NCBI GenBank assembly: GCA_007135435.1
Contig: SLIW01000314.1
Coordinates: forward strand, 1-8,810
DNA: 8,810 bases
Direction of reading: 5' to 3'
Origin: Natronomonas sp.
GTDB lineage: Archaea > Halobacteriota > Halobacteria > Halobacteriales > Haloarculaceae
Of the stretch, positions 1 to 5,507 are shown in pieces. A program made the position numbers and the translations under genes. Positions within the stretch are counted from its first letter, which is position 1, and every line of letters begins with the position of its first letter. Under the pieces are notes generated by a model that saw only the letters and a list, made by a program, of their open reading frames with translations, searched no databases and was not told the origin of the DNA.

Positions 1-281
1 AGCTGGACCGCTACGAGTGGCTGCTCCCAGCCTGGGTCGACCTCGTCGAGGCGCGGCGCGCCGAGGTGTCGGCCGGGAGGGCCGATGATCGGAGTGAGGG
101 GGATAGGAACGGCGGGGGCGAGGGGAACGCGGACGAGAACGCGGACGGGATGGAGCACGGAGGGTCTGGCGACGAGGAGGAGGTCGTCGCCGCGATCGTC
201 GACACCCTGGAGGCCAACTGGCTGAGTCCGACGGTCCACCGGGACGTCGCGGGCGTCCTCCACTATCTGGATCGCCATTGA
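1..281 (+). CDS. Unknown protein, C-terminal part only (5' end outside window)
   Basis: An open frame runs from the left edge (first full codon at base 3) to a TGA at 279-281, giving 92 visible residues. I read it as the tail of a longer gene, because codons before the internal GTG at 66 stay open and read like a folded helical segment (LDRYEWLLPAWVDLVEARRAE). That segment is followed by a Gly/Asp/Asn/Glu-rich linker of about 35 residues containing a 12-base direct duplication (NADE/NADG), and then a second hydrophobic, helical segment ending LHYLDRH. The acidic composition is haloarchaeal. I do not recognise the family. The linker suggests two helical elements joined by a flexible, fast-evolving spacer. 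The function cannot be inferred from this fragment. Confidence 0.6.
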   Translation, partial: LDRYEWLLPAWVDLVEARRAEVSAGRADDRSEGDRNGGGEGNADENADGMEHGGSGDEEEVVAAIVDTLEANWLSPTVHRDVAGVLHYLDRH

Positions 282-368
282 GCCGATGATACTGGTCGAG
301 ATGGTGGCCTGATGCGGCACGGCCGGTCCGCGGTCGGTTCGTCATCCCATCGTCGCGGCTCACCCACG

Positions 369-373
369 TTTAT
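369..373 (+). promoter_or_regulatory. TATA-like box of the zinc-finger gene
   Basis: TTTAT lies centred 27 bases before the ATG at 398 in an otherwise GC-rich stretch. At the usual archaeal TATA-to-start distance, transcription would begin at or next to the start codon, so the mRNA is probably leaderless. This is a position-based inference. Confidence 0.55.
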
Positions 374-397
374 CGGCGTGGCCATCGTAGCCCGGTT

Positions 398-604
398 ATG
401 AGCGTCGAGGGCCTCTGTCAGATCTGCGAACGCAACCCCATCGACGAGGGGTGCACCCGCTGCGGCCAGCTCGTCTGCTCGGACCACTACCACGACACCC
501 GCGGCTGGTGTACGGAGTGCGTCGCCGAGGTCGGCGACTGGCCGGAGGACGACCAGCCAGAACCGGGTGACCATCCTGACGGCGTCGACGAGTACCAGTT
601 CTGA
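398..604 (+). CDS. Small zinc-finger protein (two-site Cys/His treble-clef/B-box-like)
   Basis: A 68-residue protein. Its N-terminal half carries ordered metal ligands: C7-x2-C10, C19-x2-C22, C27-x2-H30 and C38-x2-C41, with H32 as an alternative ligand. Eight ligands in four pairs suit two zinc ions in a cross-brace or HIT/B-box-like fold. The last 25 residues are Asp/Glu/Pro-rich and probably unstructured. Small zinc-finger proteins of this type are common in haloarchaea and mostly uncharacterised. They are thought to mediate protein-protein or nucleic-acid contacts, and none can be assigned here. The ATG start is supported by the TATA-like box 27 bases upstream, and no Shine-Dalgarno is visible. 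The gene appears monocistronic. Confidence 0.85.
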   Translation: MSVEGLCQICERNPIDEGCTRCGQLVCSDHYHDTRGWCTECVAEVGDWPEDDQPEPGDHPDGVDEYQF

Positions 605-683
605 TCCCCCTCGACCGCGCCCCGTCGTCCGCGGGCGAGCGAACCGCCCGCTCGTTCGACCGCTCGGTGCGCGGGGAGCCCGT

Positions 684-702
684 CGTGCCGGGTATCGGCA
701 CG
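684..702 (+). other. Perfect hairpin in the 605-788 intergenic gap
   Basis: CGTGCCG and CGGCACG form a perfect 7-base-pair stem around a 5-base loop (GGTAT). It lies 80 bases after the zinc-finger stop and about 50 bases before the next promoter. No T-run follows directly, so it does not look like a standard intrinsic terminator. It could be a 3' UTR structure or chance in GC-rich DNA. Confidence 0.3.
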
Positions 703-746
703 GGTCCGATCCTGGACGAATTCTAGAACGATCCTAGTCACTCTTT

Positions 747-759
747 GAAAAATGGTTAT
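747..759 (+). promoter_or_regulatory. Probable promoter of the 79-residue protein gene
   Basis: An A-rich stretch (GAAAAA, 747-752) is followed by GGTTAT (754-759). This is the layout of a haloarchaeal BRE plus TATA element, about 32 bases before the ATG at 789. The predicted transcript start is a few bases before the ATG, giving a near-leaderless mRNA. The perfect 8-base palindrome TTCTAGAA at 721-728 lies just upstream and could be a protein-binding site. Confidence 0.4.
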
Positions 760-788
760 CCGGCGACAGGTGGTCTGTTCGCGTACGG

Positions 789-1028
789 ATGTCAACACAG
801 ATACCCTCGCGTCGGGCCTCGGAGACGACCACCTCCGAGCTCGTCGAACTGCTCGAGCGGGACGGCCGCGTCTCGCTCGAGGTGGAGATGGCCGGCATGT
901 CGACGGAGGTGACGCTCCGGAAGCGTGACGGGACCTACTACTGCGACACGTTCATCAAGCTCCTGACGTACGACGACCCCGACGACCTCGCGAGCTGCCT
1001 GGGACGGCTCGGGGTCCCGTCGGAGTGA
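789..1028 (+). CDS. Small conserved-type hypothetical protein (79 aa)
   Basis: The protein opens with about 13 polar residues. A predicted helix (SELVELLERDG) follows, then a beta-rich stretch (VSLEVEMAGMSTEVTLRKRDGTYYCDTF), then a short Asp-rich helix-forming tail (DDPDDLASCLGRLGV). It contains two cysteines (C52, C70), no signal peptide and no membrane segment. The helix, antiparallel strands and helix order suggests a small alpha/beta domain. I do not recognise a named family and assign no function. It differs from the HalOD1 output domain, whose sequence motifs I do not see. It is convergent with the membrane-protein operon, leaving an 84-base gap that holds a 9-base direct repeat (GAGAGGGAT at 1056 and 1071). 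Confidence 0.7.
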   Translation: MSTQIPSRRASETTTSELVELLERDGRVSLEVEMAGMSTEVTLRKRDGTYYCDTFIKLLTYDDPDDLASCLGRLGVPSE

Positions 1029-1112
1029 GCCTGCCCGGATCCGTTCGGACTGCGAGAGAGGGATCTCGTCGAGAGGGATGACGGGAGACCGAGACACGGA
1101 CCGTCCGCACGC

Positions 1113-1409
1113 TCACTTCATCGTGACGTAGACCAGCGAGAGCAACGCGACGAACTGGAGCCCGCGGAGGACCATGACGGCGCTCTGCACCTGGGGGTCG
1201 GAGCCGTAGAGCATCCCCTCGGCGAAGAAGAAGTAGACCGCGACGAGGTTCTCGAGCATGAACACCAGGCTGAACACGAGCAGTCCCAGCACCAGCGGCG
1301 TCCGGAACCGCCGGTAGTTCCGCGCCCAGACGAATGTCAGCGCCCCGAGCAGCAGGAGGTTGCCCCCCGAGAACGCCGTCGCGATCATGATCTCTGTCGT
1401 TATTGCCAT
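1113..1409 (-). CDS. Three-helix membrane protein, DUF7521-like
   Basis: A 98-residue integral membrane protein with three predicted hydrophobic segments, roughly residues 8-28, 37-61 and 76-96. A positive loop after the first (WARNYRRFR) suggests a cytoplasmic side. No catalytic or metal motif is visible. I chose the ATG at 1409 because it opens directly on the membrane-protein sequence (MAITTEI); the same frame upstream reads Arg/Pro-rich shadow sequence across the regulator gene. It starts 5 bases after the stop of the winged-helix gene, so the two are co-transcribed. Small membrane proteins paired with this regulator type recur in haloarchaea and are often labelled DUF7521; that label is from memory and not verified. 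A role as membrane partner or target of the regulator is inference. Confidence 0.8.
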   Translation of the reverse strand: MAITTEIMIATAFSGGNLLLLGALTFVWARNYRRFRTPLVLGLLVFSLVFMLENLVAVYFFFAEGMLYGSDPQVQSAVMVLRGLQFVALLSLVYVTMK

Positions 1410-1414
1410 GTGTC

Positions 1415-1690
1415 TCACTCCAGTCGGTCGGTGATGTCCTCGAACGCGTCGCGGTGGCCCTCGAACCGGTCGGTGAGGAAGTACAGCTGGCCGTAGTCCT
1501 GCCCACCGGCCTCCACGACGTCGTGGTCGCCGAGCAGGTCCAGGTGGTAGCGGACCGTGTTGTACTCGAGGTCCAGCTCGCCGGCCAGCTGGTTCGCGTT
1601 CCGCGGCCGGTCGTCCAGCGCCCGGATGATCCGGACGCGGGTCCGTCCGCCGCGGGTACCCGCGAGCAGGTACCACAACACCTTTCGCAT
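1415..1690 (-). CDS. Winged helix-turn-helix transcriptional regulator (ArsR-like fold)
   Basis: A 91-residue single-domain DNA-binding protein. After MRKVLWYLLAGTRGG comes a helix (RVRIIRALDD), then a helix-turn-helix (RNANQLAGELDLEYNTVRYHLDLL, about residues 29-54) whose recognition helix carries NTVRYHLD. A wing follows (VVEAGGQDYGQLYFLT), then an acidic C-terminal helix. This is the usual haloarchaeal winged-helix type that binds DNA as a dimer. No metal-binding cysteines or ligand domain are seen, so any signal must come from a partner or a small pocket. I chose the ATG at 1690 over upstream starts because conserved-looking sequence begins there and a TATATA box lies about 35 bases upstream. 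It is the first gene of an operon with the membrane protein, and it is divergent from the cupin gene. Confidence 0.85.
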   Translation of the reverse strand: MRKVLWYLLAGTRGGRTRVRIIRALDDRPRNANQLAGELDLEYNTVRYHLDLLGDHDVVEAGGQDYGQLYFLTDRFEGHRDAFEDITDRLE

Positions 1691-1721
1691 CGGGACCACC
1701 CTGGCGTTCGCATCACGTGTG

Positions 1722-1727
1722 TATATA
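1722..1727 (-). promoter_or_regulatory. TATA box of the regulator/membrane-protein operon
   Basis: On the minus strand the sequence reads GAGTATATACAC, with its centre about 35 bases before the ATG at 1690. That predicts a transcript start roughly 8 bases before the gene. The palindrome CACGTG (1714-1719) lies between the box and the start, where a repressor could block polymerase. The TATA assignment is good; the operator idea is inference. Confidence 0.6.
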
Positions 1728-1808
1728 CTCCCCCGCTTTCGGCCGCTCGACGGCTCGCCGCCCTGGACGGATCTCCCGACCGGAGGTCGTCCGCGGCCAC
1801 CCCTACCG

Positions 1809-1966
1809 TCACGGGGCACCGGTAACCAACTTCCCCGGTCGTGTACGGGTTCGGCACAGTCGGCCCACCGATATCACGGGGTAACAGAGACCGTTGCAGG
1901 GGACCGTGGCCCTCGCACGGGACCGTGGCCCTCGAACGAAGCTGTTACCACCGTACGAAACCGTGA
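1809..1966. promoter_or_regulatory. Three composite GTTACC/CCGTGA motifs in the 1691-2077 gap (candidate operator)
   Basis: The 387-base gap between the regulator operon and the cupin gene has no plausible protein: its frames are Pro/Arg/Ser-rich. It holds three copies of GTTACC followed by CCGTGA in the same relative order. One is on the minus strand at 1826-1809 (6-base spacer), one on the minus strand at 1885-1874 (no spacer), and one on the plus strand at 1944-1966 (11-base spacer). The second and third face each other and form an 8-base inverted repeat (GGTAACAG 1880-1887, CTGTTACC 1942-1949) around a tandem 19-base duplication. ACCGT occurs six times between 1805 and 1964. The arrangement suggests a binding region for a dimeric regulator, perhaps the adjacent winged-helix protein. 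Confidence 0.4.
1900..1937. repeat. Tandem duplication of a 19-base unit
   Basis: Two head-to-tail copies at 1900-1918 and 1919-1937 share GGGACCGTGGCCCTCG and AC and differ at one base (C versus A at unit position 17). Each copy holds one ACCGT. The pair sits centrally between the GGTAACAG and CTGTTACC inverted arms. A recent duplication in non-coding DNA is the simplest explanation. Confidence 0.85.
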
Positions 1967-2077
1967 CCACCGCAGGCTTCCGCGCGGTCTCCCCCTCGAT
2001 GTGTCGGCTCGCACCCTCGCACCGCCCACCGGTCCCTCGGCGGGAGAACTATTGGGCCGTCGGTCGCCCTCCCCCAC

Positions 2078-2671
2078 ATGGCTCCCGTGAACGAGCGATC
2101 GATCGAGTGGACCGAACACGGCCCAGGGAGTGAGGACCTGGACGGTGCGGCCTCGGATACAGAAGACGGGCGCGCGGACGCACAGGGCCGATTCCGACGG
2201 AAGCGACTGGGTGAGGCGGCGGGTGGCGATCGTCTCGGCTGCAGCCTCTACGAGCTCCCGGCCGGCGCCCGCGCGTGGCCCTATCACTACCACACGGCCA
2301 ACGAGGAGGCGATCTACGTGCTCTCGGGGCGGGGGACGCTGCGCCTCGACGGCGACACCCACCCGATCCGCGAGGGCGACTACGTGGCGCTCCCCGCAGA
2401 CGAGACCGGCGCCCACCAGGTCGTGAACGACGCCTCGACCCCGCTGCGCTACCTGATGATCTCGACGATGGTGGAACCCGACGTCGCCGTGTACCCCGAC
2501 ACCGACTCCTTCGGGGTCTTCGTCGGCTCGCCACCGGGTGGCTCGGAGGAGCGCACACTCTCCGGGTTCTACCGGAGCGACGACGACGTAAACTACTGGG
2601 GAGACGTGGCCACTGAAGACGATCACGGTGCGTCGGAACGCCCAGACGGGGACGATCCAACTGGGGACTGA
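2078..2671 (+). CDS. Single-domain cupin protein (COG3837-like)
   Basis: A 197-residue soluble protein. The cupin barrel spans about residues 52-150. Motif 1 is PYHYHTANEEAIYVLSGRG, with metal ligands H70, H72 and E76 or E77. Motif 2 is GDYVALPADETGAHQVVN, with H113 as the fourth ligand. A divalent metal site is therefore complete. The tail FYRSDDDVNYWGD resembles the VxYWDGE-type ending I associate with COG3837 cupins. The first 40 residues and the last 20 are Asp-rich and probably disordered. The substrate is unknown; such cupins bind small molecules or act as isomerases, dioxygenases or sensors. The promoter is weak (AACTATT at 2047-2053, about 28 bases before the ATG). It is divergent from the winged-helix operon and convergent with pyrF, 28 bases away. 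Confidence 0.8.
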   Translation: MAPVNERSIEWTEHGPGSEDLDGAASDTEDGRADAQGRFRRKRLGEAAGGDRLGCSLYELPAGARAWPYHYHTANEEAIYVLSGRGTLRLDGDTHPIREGDYVALPADETGAHQVVNDASTPLRYLMISTMVEPDVAVYPDTDSFGVFVGSPPGGSEERTLSGFYRSDDDVNYWGDVATEDDHGASERPDGDDPTGD

Positions 2672-2699
2672 CGCGGGCCGTTCGATCTCTCGGGCCTCC

Positions 2700-3524
2700 T
2701 CACCGGTACTCGTTCAACCGTCGCTTCAGCCGTTTCGCGGCCTCTCCGGCCGCGCGGAAGTAGTCGCCCTCGTCCGCGGCGCCCTCGCCCGCGAAGATGA
2801 TGCCGCGCGAGGAGTTCACCAGTCCGACACCGTCTGCCAGCCCGAACTCGATGGCCGCCTCGGCGTCCCCACCCTGGGCGCCCACGCCGGGTACGAGGAA
2901 CGGGAGGTCGACCAGCTCCCGGACGGACTCCAGCTCCTCGGGCGCCGTCGCGCCGACGACGAGCCCGACGTCCGCGGCCGCCTCGGCGTCCCACTCCGCA
3001 CAGCGCTGGGCGACGTACTCGTAGAGGGGCTTGCCGTTGCCGACCTCGAGCGCCTGGAAGTCGGCCCCGCCGGCGTTGGAGGTCCGACAGAGGACGAAGA
3101 TCCCGCGGCCGCGGCGTGACAGGAACGGCTCCAGGGAGTCGCGGCCCAGGTACGGGCTCACCGTGATGGCGTCGACGCCCAGTCCGTCCTCGTCGAGCAC
3201 CCGGGCGTACCGACGCGCGGTGTTGCCGATGTCGCCACGCTTGGCGTCGAGGAGGACCGGGACGCCCTTGCCGTGTGCGTAGGCGACGGTCTCCGCGAGG
3301 GCCCGCCAGCCGTCGGGGTCCTCGTAGAACGCCGCGTTCGGTTTGTAGCAGGCGGCGTGTTCGTGGGTGGCGTCGACGACCCGGCGGTTGAACGCCCACC
3401 GCGGGAGCTCGGCGTCCAGGAAGTCGGGGAGGCGGTCGGGGTCGGGGTCGAGCCCGACGGAGACGACGCTGTCGGTCGCCTCGATGCGGTCGGCGAGCCG
3501 GTCGACGAAGCTGGACGCGGTCAT
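2700..3524 (-). CDS. pyrF: Orotidine-5'-phosphate decarboxylase, type 2
   Basis: This cytoplasmic enzyme decarboxylates OMP to UMP, the last step of de novo pyrimidine synthesis. The protein has 274 residues, the longer type-2 size rather than about 220 for the short archaeal form. Visible landmarks are the N-terminal SVGLDPDPDRLP (about residues 22-33), CYKPN with K61, the catalytic motif VLLDAKRGDI with D93, K95 and D98, SPYLGRDSLEPF (123-134), VPGVGAQGG (211-219), and the phosphate-binding tail NSSRGI (237-242). The set is complete, so the enzyme should be active. The ATG at 3524 has a T-rich box (CGTTTTTGG on the minus strand, centre about 3550) 26 bases upstream, giving a leaderless transcript. 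It is transcribed alone; neighbours are unrelated to pyrimidines. Confidence 0.95.
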   Translation of the reverse strand: MTASSFVDRLADRIEATDSVVSVGLDPDPDRLPDFLDAELPRWAFNRRVVDATHEHAACYKPNAAFYEDPDGWRALAETVAYAHGKGVPVLLDAKRGDIGNTARRYARVLDEDGLGVDAITVSPYLGRDSLEPFLSRRGRGIFVLCRTSNAGGADFQALEVGNGKPLYEYVAQRCAEWDAEAAADVGLVVGATAPEELESVRELVDLPFLVPGVGAQGGDAEAAIEFGLADGVGLVNSSRGIIFAGEGAADEGDYFRAAGEAAKRLKRRLNEYR

Positions 3525-3545
3525 ATCGGCGTGTCGCGACCACCT

Positions 3546-3555
3546 GCCAAAAACG
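3546..3555 (-). promoter_or_regulatory. TATA-like box of pyrF
   Basis: On the minus strand the sequence reads CGTTTTTGGC, centred 26 bases before the ATG at 3524. It is the only AT-rich element in the upstream region and fits a leaderless start. Confidence 0.55.
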
Positions 3556-3673
3556 CTCCCGTTCCCGTTCCAGTACCCGTTCGAGATCGGCGAGCGACTC
3601 GCCGACCACCCGCCGTCAGCGGCCGAAACAGCGCGGACGGCAGTCCGTGACAGCGACGGTCAGGCGGACGGAT

Positions 3674-3734
3674 GGATCGACCGCCGGTTGGATCGACCGC
3701 CGGTTGGATCGACCGCCCGCCGGTTGGATCGACC
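3674..3734. repeat. Tandem 16-base repeat between pyrF and the HAD gene
   Basis: Unit GGATCGACCGCCGGTT occurs at 3674-3689 and 3690-3705. A third copy at 3706-3725 carries a 4-base insertion, and a partial fourth starts at 3726. Each unit core is an imperfect palindrome (ACCG-C-CGGT), and joined units place GATC on both sides. The 309-base gap 3525-3833 has no believable gene. It also holds three CCCGTTC copies (3558-3582) and two GGTGGACC copies 30 bases apart (3743, 3773). Possible roles are protein-binding sites upstream of the HAD promoter, or neutral slippage. Confidence 0.85.
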
Positions 3735-3803
3735 CGCGATCAGGTGGACCGCCACACCAGCGGTCGGTCCCCGGTGGACCACACGGAGGGTGGAAGGCGA
3801 GGA

Positions 3804-3810
3804 CATATGT
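3804..3810 (+). promoter_or_regulatory. TATA-like box of the HAD hydrolase gene
   Basis: CATATGT is centred 27 bases before the GTG at 3834. It supports that GTG as the start of a leaderless mRNA; the ATG inside the box is followed at once by TAG. Confidence 0.55.
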
Positions 3811-3833
3811 AGGGGCCGTGGCTACCGCCGGTC

Positions 3834-4508
3834 GTGACGATCAGGGCCGTCGTCTTCGACCTCGACGACACCCTCGCGGTCACCTCGCGGGACCGCGAGC
3901 GGCTGCTCGGCGAGGCTGCCCACCGCGCCGGGGTCGACCCGGACTTCGATCGCGACGACTACGTCCGGGCACACGGCGAGCACAGCGCCGGTGGATCCCG
4001 CCGGCCGGTCTTCGAGGCGCTCGTCGACGACGGCGAGGACGCCGAGCACCTGACCCGGGCCTACCGCGAGGCGATCGGGACGTCGCTGGCCCCGGTCGAC
4101 GGCGCCGCCGCCATGTTAGCTGCCCTCGGGGACCGCTACCGCCTCGGACTGCTGACCGACGGGCCGGAGGAGACCCAGCGGGACAAGCTCCGGCGGCTTG
4201 GCTGGGGCGACGCCTTCGACGCGGTCGTCGTCACCGGCCGGCTGGACGCGCCGAAGCCGGATCTGGAGGCCTTCGACGCCATCGCCGACGCGTTGAACGT
4301 CGACAACGGCGCCGTGGTCTACGTGGGGGACAGCCCAGAACGGGACGTCGTGGGTGCCGCCGAGGCGGGTATGCGACCCGTGCAGGTGGTCTTCGCGGGC
4401 GGGCCCGACCCGCACCCGAGGGCGGTCGCGGTGGTCCGTCGCGGGGACCTCCGGTCGCTACCGCGCGTCCTCGAGTCGCTCGGCGGCCACCGCGCGGACG
4501 ACGCGTAA
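3834..4508 (+). CDS. HAD-superfamily hydrolase (probable small-molecule phosphatase)
   Basis: A 224-residue cytoplasmic enzyme with all four HAD motifs. Motif I is FDLDDTL with nucleophile D9 and acid/base D11. Motif II is LLTDG with T108, motif III is PKPD with K141, and motif IV is VGDSPERDV with D166 and D171. A helical cap lies between motifs I and II (about residues 15-85), the C1 layout of phosphoglycolate phosphatase-like enzymes. Substrates of this group are phosphorylated metabolites and cannot be told from sequence. The start is GTG, supported by the TATA-like box 27 bases upstream and by immediate entry into the first strand (TIRAVVFDLDD). The last 51 bases overlap, on the opposite strand, the end of the gene that finishes at 4458. 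Confidence 0.9.
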   Translation: MTIRAVVFDLDDTLAVTSRDRERLLGEAAHRAGVDPDFDRDDYVRAHGEHSAGGSRRPVFEALVDDGEDAEHLTRAYREAIGTSLAPVDGAAAMLAALGDRYRLGLLTDGPEETQRDKLRRLGWGDAFDAVVVTGRLDAPKPDLEAFDAIADALNVDNGAVVYVGDSPERDVVGAAEAGMRPVQVVFAGGPDPHPRAVAVVRRGDLRSLPRVLESLGGHRADDA

Positions 4509-4922
4509 GGCCCGCTTCACCTCGGCGCCGTTCTCAACGAAGACCAGCGTCCGCGGCGGCTCGACCGCCTTCGGCCGGACCCTGAGTCCCTCCGCGTGGG
4601 CCGCCTCGACCGCCGTGTCGACACCCACCCGGAACTCGACGTGGACGCGGTCGGGGTGGACGTACACCGCGGCGAGACGTTCTGTAGTACGGTCGTCGTC
4701 AGCGCCTGTACGGGATTCATCGTCGGCATCTCGACGGTTGCCCGAGCCCCCGGCCGTCGGCTGATCGATGGCGTAGGCGAAGGTCCCCCGGTCCGCCGGC
4801 TCGACGTCGGGGTCCGCGTCGGCGACGACGAGCGAGCCGAGTGCGCCCCGCTCGTGGCCGTGGACCTCCGAGGAGAGGAGCGCCGCGATCCGGCTCCCGT
4901 CGAGCAGCTCGTCGTCGACCAT
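4458..4922 (-). CDS. Unknown acidic protein coupled to DUF2240 gene (154 aa)
   Basis: The protein seems to have two parts. Residues 1-52 begin MVDDELLDGSRIAALLSSEVHGHERG. An Asp/Gly/Arg-rich spacer spans about residues 55-82. Residues 83-154 have alternating strands and helices (LAAVYVHPDRVHVEFRVG, AVEAAHAEGLRVRPKAVEPPRTLVFVENG, then a basic/alanine helix). No catalytic motif, membrane segment or metal site is evident, and I do not recognise the family. Its ATG shares one base with the TGA of the DUF2240 gene (TGATG), indicating one mRNA and coupled translation, so a shared task is likely. Its 3' end overlaps the convergent HAD gene by 51 bases. The upstream in-frame extension was rejected because it reads Arg/Gly/Pro-rich shadow sequence over DUF2240. 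Confidence 0.7.
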   Translation of the reverse strand: MVDDELLDGSRIAALLSSEVHGHERGALGSLVVADADPDVEPADRGTFAYAIDQPTAGGSGNRRDADDESRTGADDDRTTERLAAVYVHPDRVHVEFRVGVDTAVEAAHAEGLRVRPKAVEPPRTLVFVENGAEVKRALRVVRAVAAERLEDAR

Positions 4923-5362
4923 CACAGCTCCTCCAGGGCCACCTCGGCGAGCTCCCCGACGTCGACGCTCCGGCGGTGGGCGTAGAGGACCGCCGCCGCC
5001 TCGACGGTGACGCCGAGCTCCGACTGGAGCCGGTTGATCGCCGCGACGGCCTCCTGTTTCTCGTGGCCGGCGTCGACCAGCGCCGCCAGAACGCGCTCGA
5101 AGGTGGACCGCTCGCGGAGGATCGACTCGTCTGGCACGAAGCCCTCCGGGATCGCGACCTCCTGGGGATCGAACTGGGCGGTCAGCTGCCCGTCCTCCCG
5201 GTCGATCAGGCCCTCGCTGGCCGCCACGTCCACGAGGCGCTTCGCCTGGTCCGGGGAGAACCAGTCGCGGTCCAGCGACAGCGCGACGACGAAGGCACTC
5301 TCGCCCAGCTCGCGGCTCCCCTCCTCGCGGAACGGCGCCGCCACCGCCGTCCGGAGACTCAT
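4922..5362 (-). CDS. DUF2240 family protein
   Basis: A 146-residue protein matching my memory of the archaeal DUF2240 family in length and sequence. The N-terminal half reads MSLRTAVAAPFREEGSRELG, then SAFVVALSLDRDWFSPDQAKRLVDVAASEGLI, a winged-helix-like arrangement of helices. A short strand region (LTAQFDPQEVAIPEGFVPDES) and a C-terminal helical block follow (residues about 82-146). The function of this family is unknown. The helix-rich N-terminus has been suggestive of nucleic-acid binding, but this is inference. It is the first gene of a two-gene operon with the 154-residue protein, the start and stop codons sharing one base. A TATA-like box lies 28 bases before the ATG at 5362. Confidence 0.9.
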   Translation of the reverse strand: MSLRTAVAAPFREEGSRELGESAFVVALSLDRDWFSPDQAKRLVDVAASEGLIDREDGQLTAQFDPQEVAIPEGFVPDESILRERSTFERVLAALVDAGHEKQEAVAAINRLQSELGVTVEAAAVLYAHRRSVDVGELAEVALEEL

Positions 5363-5385
5363 GTCTCCCGGCTGGGACGGCCGGG

Positions 5386-5394
5386 TGCAAATAG
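5386..5394 (-). promoter_or_regulatory. TATA-like box of the DUF2240 operon
   Basis: On the minus strand the sequence reads GGCTATTTGCAC, centred 28 bases before the ATG at 5362. A CCCGGC/GCCGGG inverted repeat (5367-5372 and 5380-5385) lies between the box and the start codon. The promoter call rests on position and AT content. Confidence 0.5.
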
Positions 5395-5507
5395 CCGTCG
5401 GTCACCGGTCGGAAGCGAGCGTCTCCTCCACTCCAGCGGTGTGGATGGATCCGACCGTATGCATTGGGTGGTTCGTCGTCGACGCTCCGTCCAACCGACG
5501 TCAGCTG

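Noticed and set aside
1691..1819. Upstream extension of the winged-helix protein
   Set aside because: The extension covers the TATATA promoter and is Arg/Gly-rich; the folded domain begins at the ATG at 1690.
1900..1949. Insertion-sequence remnant
   Set aside because: The 8-base inverted arms are short, there is no transposase fragment, and no target-site duplication is visible.
2623..3609. 328-codon minus frame overlapping pyrF
   Set aside because: Arg/Gly/Pro-rich shadow of pyrF, whose frame carries the full OMP decarboxylase motif set.
3674..3734. CRISPR array
   Set aside because: Units are 16 bases and directly abutting, with no spacers and no cas genes nearby.
4923..5405. Upstream extension of the 154-residue protein
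   Set aside because: It lies over DUF2240 and reads Arg/Gly-rich. The ATG sharing a base with the DUF2240 stop is the better start.
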